7,338 bases of DNA from Candidatus Nomurabacteria bacterium. Its GTDB lineage: Bacteria > Patescibacteriota > Minisyncoccia > Phycocordibacterales > UBA2100. This document shows positions 1 to 5,633 of this stretch, in pieces. Under the pieces are notes generated by a model. The model ran no database searches and was not told the DNA's origin. It saw nothing but the letters and a program-made list of their open reading frames with translations. The position numbers and the translations under genes are program-made. The DNA lies in NCBI GenBank assembly GCA_943359705.1, contig CALRIB010000042.1, positions 1 to 7,338 of the forward strand. Reading direction: 5' to 3'. Every line of letters begins with the position of its first letter. Within the stretch, counting starts at the first letter, position 1.

Positions 1-693
1 GAAGCTGTGTGCGAGGAGAACTGCAAACATACCGATGGGTCCGGCGCCCATAATAGCCACGCGCTGGCCACGGAAGTCGGTGACGGTGCAGGCGTGCACA
101 GCGTTGCCGAAGGGATCATAGATAGAAGCAATTTCCGGCCGCACGCGACTCTCGTCGATGGCCCACAGGTTCTTGGCCGGGATTTTTACATACTCGGCAA
201 AAATACCGTCTCTAGAGATACCGAGAATAGCTTCGTTCAAACAAACGTGTTCTTCGCCGATGCGACACTGATAGCAGCGGGCACAGGTGACGTGCGAATC
301 ACCGGAAACAAGGCTCCCGACCTCGATTTTCGCGTGATTCTTTTCGTCTTGGTCGTGGTAGAGGCGTTGCACCATCGAACCGGCTTCGACTATCTCACCC
401 ACGAATTCGTGGCCCGTAATGCGCATCGTCTTATCTTCCTTTTTGAGCGACTCGAAGACCATGTCCTTGAATGCGGTGCGGTACCACAGACCCCGGTCGG
501 AACCGCACACGCCCGCGTAACGAACTTTGAGGATTACTGCGAGCGCGTCTTCGGGATTCTTTTTTTCATCCAAAACGGGCATCGGCACTTCCCTCATGAC
601 GAAGCCTTTTCCCTGCCTGCCGGCAGGCAGGTTCCCGTCCCACCCATCCTGTTTCAGGTCTATAGTGAGCGCTTTGACTGTTTTTCCCGTCAT
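1..693 (-). CDS. tdh: L-threonine 3-dehydrogenase-like zinc-dependent dehydrogenase (3' end cut by window edge)
   Basis: Medium-chain zinc alcohol dehydrogenase; 231 N-terminal codons are present and the frame is open to base 1. Tdh oxidises L-threonine to 2-amino-3-ketobutyrate with NAD+ in the cytoplasm. Visible: the catalytic-zinc segment YAGVCGSD (Cys63) and GHEFVGE (His95, Glu96); a four-cysteine structural-zinc loop at Cys137, 140, 143 and 151; DPFGNAVH at 193-200, which closely matches E. coli Tdh; and the Rossmann motif GAGPIG at 216-221. The ATG at 693 lies 2 nt after the stop of the upstream acyl-adenylase, with AAGG 9 nt ahead, so the two are probably co-transcribed. Cys63 compares with Cys38 in E. 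coli: the N-terminus is about 25 residues longer, partly because a palindrome supplies LPAGRQ at 22-27. The family call is firm. Threonine as substrate is likely, but another amino alcohol is possible given the neighbour. Confidence 0.85.
   Translation of the reverse strand, partial: MTGKTVKALTIDLKQDGWDGNLPAGRQGKGFVMREVPMPVLDEKKNPEDALAVILKVRYAGVCGSDRGLWYRTAFKDMVFESLKKEDKTMRITGHEFVGEIVEAGSMVQRLYHDQDEKNHAKIEVGSLVSGDSHVTCARCYQCRIGEEHVCLNEAILGISRDGIFAEYVKIPAKNLWAIDESRVRPEIASIYDPFGNAVHACTVTDFRGQRVAIMGAGPIGMFAVLLAHSF
612..631. repeat. 20-bp perfect palindrome inserted in frame in tdh
   Basis: CCTGCCTGCCGGCAGGCAGG equals its own reverse complement over all 20 bases; the flanking pair (611 C, 632 T) does not extend it. 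In the tdh frame it encodes LPAGRQ (residues 22-27), in an N-terminal stretch that E. coli Tdh lacks. I recognise this palindrome, and the LPAGRQ-type peptides it creates, as a recurrent interspersed element of CPR genomes. That association is from memory and not checked here. It does not break the reading frame. Confidence 0.8.
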
Positions 694-695
694 AG

Positions 696-2966
696 CTACT
701 TACCTTGCACCTTTGAGAGCCAGGATGCAAGCCCTCCGGGGCGGGAATAGGCGTACACGTTCTCCACGCCGATATCACGGGCGATGACGAGCGCAGCCTC
801 GATAAGTTGGTTGGATACGGGCGCGTCTGTCGTAATGGCAACATCCTCCGACGGCTCCGGATACTTCACCAGCATGTTGTAGCCGAGCGCACTCTTGTCC
901 TCCGGTCGGCCGTTTTGGATAAGGCCTACAAGCTCTGCGCCGCTGGCCTGACCACCCTTTGCTTTCGCGTGAAATTTGAATACGGGGTCATTCGGCACGT
1001 ACGCGCGTACGACGTTGGGCTCGGGAACGACCGTCACCGCTGGTATCGGCTTCGGTTTGAAATCTGCGCTGCAGATCGAAATGCAGACCAGTGCCTGGCC
1101 TTGCGGATTTAGGACTTTCGGCGTGAGCAAATCAGCGTAAGTAGTGTGCATCAATTCTTCCGCAGAAAGATTCGTGCGGATAATTGCTATTTGCCCTGCG
1201 AGCGAGTCGTCCGGATTGGCCGCGAGGACAATGAGTTGCTTGGGCACGTCTTTCTCGTATTGCTTTTGCTCGGCTGCCAGCTCGCCCCAGCAAAGCTTGT
1301 AGAGTTCGTACGAGGGCAGTAGCCAGCGTGAATAGCGATGCAGCACAGTGAAGCGATACTGCGGCGTTTTGATAAGGCCGTAGATAGATTCGAATTTGTC
1401 GTAGGGAAGCCGTTCTTTTAAAACACTGCGTTGCACCTTGCCGGTAGATGTGGAAGGAAGCTCGGCGACCGGCATCGCAGTGATGTATTTTGGTGTTTCG
1501 TACGCGCTCAAATGCGACGTTCCCAAAAGTAGTTCAACCTTGAGATGTCGCTTTGCGCGTTCGACATCGATACCTTCTTTCCAAGAAATGACAGCACCTG
1601 CTTCCTCGCCGTATCGTTCATCCTGCACGGAGACCACATGCACCTGTTCGATATCGTCACTTATCTTCTTGAGCGCATTCTCCACAGATACGGGCGAAAT
1701 ATTCACGCCACCCTTGATGATGATTTCCCGTTTACGACCCTTTAGATAAAAGAATTTTTGATCGTCGATAACTTTGAAGTACCCAATATCACCGGTAAGA
1801 AAATATTCGTCACGAAAGGCCGGTTCACCCGCCACATACCCCGACATATTTGCCGCACCCTTCACCACCAATTCCCCTTCTTCGCCTTCGCCAAGAAATT
1901 TCCCGTTTTCGTCAGCAATCTGCAGATCAGCCCAGCCCATCGCAGTACCGATAGAATTTTCTTCTATCAACTGTTCGTACAAGTCGTCCGAGAGACCCAT
2001 TGGCACTCCGGTCACACGAAGCGCGGTTTCCGTCTGCCCGTAACCCTGGTAAACATCAATCGCAAACTTATTACGAAATTGGTGGACTGTCTGCGCGATA
2101 ACGGGAGCCGAGCCTATTTGAATTCGATTGAGTTTTATCTTGTCTTTCAATTCGTTGTATTCGTTTTCTCGCGTCAGTTGGTCAAAAAGAATTGACTGCA
2201 CGATTGAGGTGACCGTCGCGCCAGTGCCCGCCATCTGCGCCCAGAAACGCGAATTGGAGTAGGCCGGCGGAATGGCGATAGTGGCCCCGGCGAGCAGCGT
2301 CGATAGACAGAAGGTCGTCGAATTGATGTGGTGCAGCGGGAGATTCACCAGGAATGTGTCGTCGGAAGTAAAACGCAGCCACTGCCTGATGCCGTCGGCG
2401 TTCACTATGAGATTCTCGAGCGTAAGCATTGCGCCCTTCGGGTGTCCGGTCGTTCCTGAAGTGAACAAAATAAGCGCAAGGTGTTTGAGTCCGCACTCCC
2501 AGAGGTGACTCCTCGCTTGCGAGGTGTCTCCTCGTAAGTCTAGATTTTCGAACTCTTCCACGCGCGTACCTGCGAGAAATTTGGCATCAATATCCTTGAG
2601 CGCTCCCTTTTGTGCGATAAGCACTTTCGCTTTATTCAGCGACAGCTTGTACTGATACTGCTCTCCCGTATCGCGCTTCGTATCCATCGGCACTGTCACA
2701 ATTCCCGATGCCCATGCCGCCCAACTTAATATCAAAAGCTCCGGCGAGTTTTTGAAAGCAAGCGCAACCCGGTCGCCTTTCATGAGACCCAGACTGTGCA
2801 GATAAGCAGCAGCTGCGGCCGTTTTCTCGGGCAATTCCCCATACGTAATCTCTTGAACAATGTTCCCTTCCTCGCCACAGGTGACAAGTGCCGATTTCCT
2901 CGGATGCTTCGTTGCGAGGTCGAGAATATGCTCACGAAGACTGGTAAGCGGCGATGTCGTTTTCAT
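696..2966 (-). CDS. Acyl-CoA synthetase-like (ANL superfamily) adenylating enzyme with C-terminal GNAT-like acyltransferase region
   Basis: A 756-aa protein. The first ~520 residues are a complete AMP-forming acyl ligase: ATP loop FTSGTTGHPKG (168-178), PLHH (210-213), YGQTET (309-314), TGD (391-393), the hinge region KGRKREIIIKGG (409-420) and the catalytic-lysine motif STGK (Lys510). It should activate a carboxylic acid as acyl-AMP and perhaps acyl-CoA; the acid cannot be read from sequence. Residues ~570-756 resemble a GNAT acyltransferase: GQIAIIRTN (591-599), ALVCISIC (625-632), DPVFKFH (660-666), RPEDKSALGYNMLVKYP (687-703) and NQLIEAALVIARDIG plus VYAYSRPGG (719-745). The open frame extends 34 codons upstream, but that part is antecedent tRNA sequence, so the ATG at 2966 is chosen; it has no usable Shine-Dalgarno. 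A 32-bp hairpin adds residues ~145-155 just before the ATP loop. The stop lies 2 nt before tdh. The ligase half is secure; the GNAT half is a pattern call. Confidence 0.88.
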   Translation of the reverse strand: MKTTSPLTSLREHILDLATKHPRKSALVTCGEEGNIVQEITYGELPEKTAAAAAYLHSLGLMKGDRVALAFKNSPELLILSWAAWASGIVTVPMDTKRDTGEQYQYKLSLNKAKVLIAQKGALKDIDAKFLAGTRVEEFENLDLRGDTSQARSHLWECGLKHLALILFTSGTTGHPKGAMLTLENLIVNADGIRQWLRFTSDDTFLVNLPLHHINSTTFCLSTLLAGATIAIPPAYSNSRFWAQMAGTGATVTSIVQSILFDQLTRENEYNELKDKIKLNRIQIGSAPVIAQTVHQFRNKFAIDVYQGYGQTETALRVTGVPMGLSDDLYEQLIEENSIGTAMGWADLQIADENGKFLGEGEEGELVVKGAANMSGYVAGEPAFRDEYFLTGDIGYFKVIDDQKFFYLKGRKREIIIKGGVNISPVSVENALKKISDDIEQVHVVSVQDERYGEEAGAVISWKEGIDVERAKRHLKVELLLGTSHLSAYETPKYITAMPVAELPSTSTGKVQRSVLKERLPYDKFESIYGLIKTPQYRFTVLHRYSRWLLPSYELYKLCWGELAAEQKQYEKDVPKQLIVLAANPDDSLAGQIAIIRTNLSAEELMHTTYADLLTPKVLNPQGQALVCISICSADFKPKPIPAVTVVPEPNVVRAYVPNDPVFKFHAKAKGGQASGAELVGLIQNGRPEDKSALGYNMLVKYPEPSEDVAITTDAPVSNQLIEAALVIARDIGVENVYAYSRPGGLASWLSKVQGK
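703..706 (-). promoter_or_regulatory. Probable ribosome binding site for tdh
   Basis: AAGG lies 9 nt before the tdh ATG, inside the last codons of the upstream acyl-adenylase gene. It supports the start at 693 and translation from a shared mRNA. It is one of the few Shine-Dalgarno-like sites in the window. Confidence 0.45.
2502..2533. repeat. 32-bp imperfect inverted repeat in frame inside the acyl-adenylase gene
   Basis: Two 15-nt arms (2502-2516 and 2519-2533) around a TT loop pair at 13 of 15 positions; both mismatches are T opposite T. Read as direct repeats, GAGGTGACTCCTCG (2502-2515) and GAGGTGTCTCCTCG (2521-2534) differ at one base. It encodes about RGDTSQARSHL (residues 145-155) in the loop just before the ATP-binding motif, where an insertion should be tolerated. 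It looks like a small palindromic insertion that has kept the frame, of a different sequence from the one in tdh. Confidence 0.7.
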
Positions 2967-2968
2967 TG

Positions 2969-3040
2969 TGGACCAGCGGGGAATCGGACCCCGGACCTCC
3001 TCATTGCAAATGAGGCATTCTACCACTGAACTACTGGCCC
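2969..3040 (-). tRNA. tRNA-Ala (anticodon UGC)
   Basis: A full 72-nt cloverleaf: acceptor GGGCCAG/CTGGTCC, D arm GTTC/GAAT with loop AGTGGTA, anticodon arm CCTCA/TGAGG with loop TTTGCAA (anticodon TGC), five-base variable loop, T arm CGGGG/CCCCG with loop TCCGATT, and discriminator A. The third acceptor pair is G:U, the classic identity element for alanyl-tRNA synthetase, which agrees with the anticodon. CCA is not encoded: A73 is followed by CA and then the ATG of the next gene, so CCA must be added enzymatically. Position 55 is C where nearly all tRNAs have U (pseudouridine). No intron. Confidence 0.95.
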
Positions 3041-3058
3041 AAGTGAGGGACAAAGAGG

Positions 3059-3069
3059 ATGCTAGCATA
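3059..3069 (-). promoter_or_regulatory. Candidate -10 element for the tRNA-Ala / acyl-adenylase transcript
   Basis: On the minus strand TATGCT (3069-3064) lies 23 nt before the tRNA 5' end and matches the -10 consensus at 4 of 6 positions. It overlaps a perfect 10-bp palindrome, ATGCTAGCAT (3059-3068). I see no good -35 at 16-18 nt spacing, so this is weak. Some promoter must lie in 3041-3176 to drive the tRNA away from pdxS. Confidence 0.25.
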
Positions 3070-3135
3070 CTCTTTTCCCGAACGCAGGGCCAGTATGAGC
3101 GCAGCGATTACAGGCCCGATTAAAATCGAACTTCG

Positions 3136-3154
3136 TTAGATATTTTCTATCTAA
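3136..3154. promoter_or_regulatory. Perfect 7-bp inverted repeat upstream of pdxS, possible operator
   Basis: TTAGATA-TTTTC-TATCTAA: 7-nt arms fully complementary around a 5-nt spacer, ending 22 nt before the pdxS ATG and overlapping the candidate -35. The symmetry and placement suit a dimeric repressor site, but it is AT-rich and seen once, so it could be chance. Confidence 0.35.
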
Positions 3155-3165
3155 TGGGGTATATT
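3137..3165 (+). promoter_or_regulatory. Candidate promoter for pdxS-pdxT
   Basis: TATATT (3160-3165) matches the -10 consensus at 5 of 6 positions; 17 nt upstream, TAGATA (3137-3142) matches the -35 at 4 of 6. Transcription would start near 3172, leaving a leader of only about 5 nt before the ATG at 3177. This fits the lack of a Shine-Dalgarno at normal distance; the nearest G-run, GGGG at 3156-3159, is 17 nt away and upstream of the -10. Confidence 0.45.
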
Positions 3166-3176
3166 GGCTTTTCGAT

Positions 3177-4073
3177 ATGGCTGAGAAAAAACCGTCGAAA
3201 AGCACATTCACCGTTAAGTCCGGCCTCGCCCGGATGCTGAAGGGCGGCGTCATTATGGACGTCGTTACCGTCGAACACGCCAAGATTGCCGAAGACGCGG
3301 GTGCGGTGGCGGTGATGGCACTCGAACGCGTGCCTTCCGATATCCGCAAACAAGGCGGCGTGGCTCGTATGAGCGATCCGAAGCTCATCAAACAGATAAT
3401 GAAAGCCGTCACCATCCCCGTGATGGCGAAGGCGCGCATCGGACACTTTGTAGAAGCGCAGATACTCGAGGCCATCGGTGTCGACTACATCGACGAAAGC
3501 GAGGTACTGACGCCCGCCGACGAGGAGCATCACATCAGCAAGCACAATTTTAACGTTCCCTTTGTGTGCGGCTGTCGTAATCTCGGTGAGGCACTTCGAC
3601 GCATCAACGAAGGCGCTGCAATGATCCGCACGAAGGGCGAGGCCGGCACCGGCAATGTCGTCGAGGCAGTTCGCCAGACGCATGCGGTATTTCGTGAGAT
3701 TAAACAGCTTTCGGAAATGAACGACTCACAGATAAAGAAGGCCGCTAAAGAAATGCGCATCCCCTACGAGCTCGCAAAGCAGGTGGCGAGGGAGGGCAAG
3801 CTCCCGGTCGTCAATTTTTCCGCGGGCGGCATCGCCACTCCCGCGGATGCCGCGCTTATGATGCAAATCGGCGTAGAGGGTGTCTTCGTCGGCTCCGGTA
3901 TTTTCAAATCACAAAACCCCGCCAAGCGCGCGAAGGCTATCGTGGAAGCGACTACCCACTTCAACAATCCGGACATCATCGCAAAGGTGAGCGAGGGTCT
4001 TGGAGAGCCCATGACCGGACTCGACGTGCGCTCAATGCCGGAAGCCGAACGCATGGCTTCGCGCGGAATTTAA
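3177..4073 (+). CDS. pdxS: Pyridoxal 5'-phosphate synthase, synthase subunit PdxS
   Basis: 298 aa, close to the family's ~294. PdxS (Pdx1) is a TIM-barrel enzyme, a dodecamer in characterised members, that builds PLP from ribose 5-phosphate, glyceraldehyde 3-phosphate and ammonia supplied by PdxT. Near-continuous identity with B. subtilis PdxS: GGVIMDV (Asp28, matching Asp24), VMAKARIGH (Lys85, matching Lys81), DYIDESEVLTPADEE (103-117), VPFVCGCR (127-134), RTKGE (Lys153, matching Lys149) and VNFSAGGIATPADAALMMQ in the C-terminal half. All key lysines and the aspartate are present, so it should be active. The ATG at 3177 is chosen because the N-terminus is only four residues longer than B. 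subtilis up to the first conserved motif. pdxT follows after 3 nt. Confidence 0.98.
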   Translation: MAEKKPSKSTFTVKSGLARMLKGGVIMDVVTVEHAKIAEDAGAVAVMALERVPSDIRKQGGVARMSDPKLIKQIMKAVTIPVMAKARIGHFVEAQILEAIGVDYIDESEVLTPADEEHHISKHNFNVPFVCGCRNLGEALRRINEGAAMIRTKGEAGTGNVVEAVRQTHAVFREIKQLSEMNDSQIKKAAKEMRIPYELAKQVAREGKLPVVNFSAGGIATPADAALMMQIGVEGVFVGSGIFKSQNPAKRAKAIVEATTHFNNPDIIAKVSEGLGEPMTGLDVRSMPEAERMASRGI

Positions 4074-4076
4074 TTC

Positions 4077-4652
4077 ATGAAAAATGTGGTCGGCGTTCTC
4101 GCACTCCAAGGCGACGTCTCGGAGCATCGTGTTATTCTCGAGCGACTCGGTGCGGCGACGAGAGAAGTGAGGTTGCCGAAAGATTTGGTAGAAATCGACC
4201 GGCTCATTATTCCCGGTGGAGAAAGCACGACCATCGGCAAGCTGCTTGTGATGTACGAGTTGCTTGAGCCTATCAAGCGGCTCTCGAAAAAAGGGATGCC
4301 GCTGTGGGGCACATGCGCGGGCGCAATTTTGATGGCAAAGCATGTGGCCGACGGTCGCCCCGGGCAGCCAACCCTCGCACTGATGGACATTACAGCCAGG
4401 CGCAACGCGTTCGGTCGCCAGCTTGATAGTTTCGTGGCCGACATCGCCGTTCCGGCGGTTGGTAAGAAAACTCTTTCAGTGGCTTTTATCCGCGCTCCTC
4501 TATTTGAAAATCCCGGCAAGGGCGTCGATGTCTTGGCTACGCTACCGAACGGAGACATAGTTGCAGCACGCCAAGGTAATTTACTTATTACGAGTTTCCA
4601 CCCGGAAATTACCGGCGAGACCGCAATTCACAAATATTTTTTGTCGCTCTAG
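4077..4652 (+). CDS. pdxT: Pyridoxal 5'-phosphate synthase, glutaminase subunit PdxT
   Basis: 191 aa, normal length. A class I (triad) glutamine amidotransferase that hydrolyses glutamine and passes ammonia to PdxS. Visible: VLALQGDVSEH (7-17), the oxyanion-region motif PGGEST (46-51), the nucleophile in GTCAG (Cys80), and SFHPE with His175 and Glu177 completing the triad (Cys79, His170, Glu172 in B. subtilis). The ATG lies 3 nt after the pdxS stop, so translation is probably coupled; only a weak GGA precedes it. Its stop directly abuts the stop of the convergent ligase gene. Confidence 0.97.
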   Translation: MKNVVGVLALQGDVSEHRVILERLGAATREVRLPKDLVEIDRLIIPGGESTTIGKLLVMYELLEPIKRLSKKGMPLWGTCAGAILMAKHVADGRPGQPTLALMDITARRNAFGRQLDSFVADIAVPAVGKKTLSVAFIRAPLFENPGKGVDVLATLPNGDIVAARQGNLLITSFHPEITGETAIHKYFLSL

Positions 4653-4656
4653 CTAG
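4649..4656. other. Abutting convergent stop codons within palindrome CTAGCTAG
   Basis: The TAG of pdxT (4650-4652) and the TAG of the opposing ligase gene (4655-4653) are adjacent with no base between them, inside the 8-bp palindrome CTAGCTAG. No stable stem plus T-run is seen on either strand, so each transcript probably runs into the opposite gene before ending. Confidence 0.75.
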
Positions 4657-5618
4657 CGTTGTGCGAGGTGTATTGCGTGTTCCACGAATTCCCGAATCGA
4701 TGAGCCAACGGCTTCAAGCGCGGGCGGAAATGCCGCACCGTGATACAGCCCCGGGACAGAGTTCATTTCGAGCAAGTAAGCCCCGCTACGCGTGAGCATG
4801 ATGTCGGCTCTCGAATAGTGCGCGAGCCCGAGGGCGCGGTGCGCGGTGCGTGCGATATCAGCGAACAACTGCTTTTCCTCGTCAGAAAAATTGCTCGGCA
4901 CGATGTGCCGCGCCAATCCCTGGTCGTGATGCTCAAACCTAAGGAATTTACCGTCGGGAATGATGATGTGTACCGGCGGGAGCGTGTAGAGTTCCTCACC
5001 ACGGAAATCTTCTATCACGCCCACACTTACTTCTGCTCCCATCAAATATTCCTGTACTTTTGCGGTACCAAATGCCTCGAGCACATCAGCTATGGCATCG
5101 GGAAGTTCGATAAGCGTGGCCACATATCGTACGCCATTCGAAGCACCCTCATTGGTCGGCTTCACAATGTACGGCGGTCCAAATTGCTGAAAGATTTCCC
5201 GCGCCATGTCCTCGGCACTTATTTCTTGTTCGAGATTAAACGTACGTCCGCGCGGCACCGGTATCCCCCGCTTCCGCAGGAGCTCGTAGGTGCGTGCTTT
5301 GTTGAGCGACATATTGGAAGGCAACGCGCGCGAGCCTGCGTACGGCACGCCCGCTCTATCCAGCATCCGCTGCACCGAACCATCCTCGCCTACTCCTCCG
5401 TGAATTGCGTTCAAAACGACATCGAGCTGCGCAAGCGCACGTGCCGGCGTGACAGGCATACCCCGCAAATGCCAGAGCCCGTTCTTGTCCACCAAAATAT
5501 CGCGTGTTTCGTATTTATCTTCCGGGAGTGCCTGCAGTATCGCCGCGCCCGTTTTGAGCGAGAGTGGATATTCACTCGAAGTACCTCCGCGCAAAACACC
5601 GACGGTCGTCCGCGTCAT
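4653..5618 (-). CDS. ddl: D-alanine--D-alanine ligase family ATP-grasp enzyme, atypical substrate loop
   Basis: 321 aa, normal for Ddl. It should join two D-amino (or hydroxy) acids with ATP to make the terminal dipeptide of peptidoglycan precursors in the cytoplasm. Visible: GGTSSEYPLSL (11-21; Glu16 matches E. coli DdlB Glu15), HGGVGEDG (73-80), Lys153 in YIVKP, EGASNGV (157-163, family EGSSVGV), Glu190 and metal ligands Asp272, Glu284 and Asn286 (YLLEMNSVPG, 281-290). Arg270 matches DdlB Arg255. Odd points: the omega-loop reads FEHHDQG (228-234) where DdlB has YEAKY, so Lys215-Tyr216 become His-His, and the serine at DdlB 281 aligns with Ala295. These positions affect the second substrate. 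The ATG at 5618 lies 12 nt after the upstream gene's stop and exactly 6 nt after a -10-like TATACT. Family certain; D-Ala-D-Ala specificity less so. Confidence 0.9.
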   Translation of the reverse strand: MTRTTVGVLRGGTSSEYPLSLKTGAAILQALPEDKYETRDILVDKNGLWHLRGMPVTPARALAQLDVVLNAIHGGVGEDGSVQRMLDRAGVPYAGSRALPSNMSLNKARTYELLRKRGIPVPRGRTFNLEQEISAEDMAREIFQQFGPPYIVKPTNEGASNGVRYVATLIELPDAIADVLEAFGTAKVQEYLMGAEVSVGVIEDFRGEELYTLPPVHIIIPDGKFLRFEHHDQGLARHIVPSNFSDEEKQLFADIARTAHRALGLAHYSRADIMLTRSGAYLLEMNSVPGLYHGAAFPPALEAVGSSIREFVEHAIHLAQR

Positions 5619-5633
5619 GATAAAAGTATATCA
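5619..5633 (-). promoter_or_regulatory. Extended -10 promoter giving a probable leaderless ddl transcript
   Basis: On the minus strand TGATATACT (5633-5625) is an extended -10 (TGn + TATACT, 5 of 6 matches). Six nt (TTTATC) separate it from the ddl ATG, so transcription would begin at or next to the A of the start codon. The TGA is also the stop codon of the upstream gene. No Shine-Dalgarno is present between the genes. Confidence 0.55.

Noticed and set aside
7..750. 247-aa open frame on the plus strand
   Set aside because: Antisense shadow of tdh: the opposite strand carries conserved zinc and Rossmann motifs, while this frame shows no recognisable domain.
2502..2534. CRISPR-like or regulatory tandem repeat in the acyl-adenylase
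   Set aside because: Only two 14-nt units, inside an uninterrupted coding frame; better explained as one palindromic insertion.
2996..3001. AGGAGG on the minus strand as a Shine-Dalgarno for the acyl-adenylase
   Set aside because: It is part of the tRNA anticodon stem/variable loop and lies 29 nt before the ATG, far outside the working range; no start codon sits at the right distance.
2967..3068. 34-codon N-terminal extension of the acyl-adenylase reading frame
   Set aside because: It is translated from the same-strand tRNA-Ala and its leader, so it cannot be normal coding sequence; the ATG at 2966 gives an ordinary enzyme N-terminus.
3147..3683. 178-aa open frame on the minus strand across the pdxS start
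   Set aside because: Overlaps the highly conserved pdxS coding sequence and encodes a His/Asp-rich shadow without a recognisable domain.
4641..4660. Intrinsic terminator between pdxT and ddl
   Set aside because: Only short 4-nt arms can pair and there is no T-run on either strand after them.
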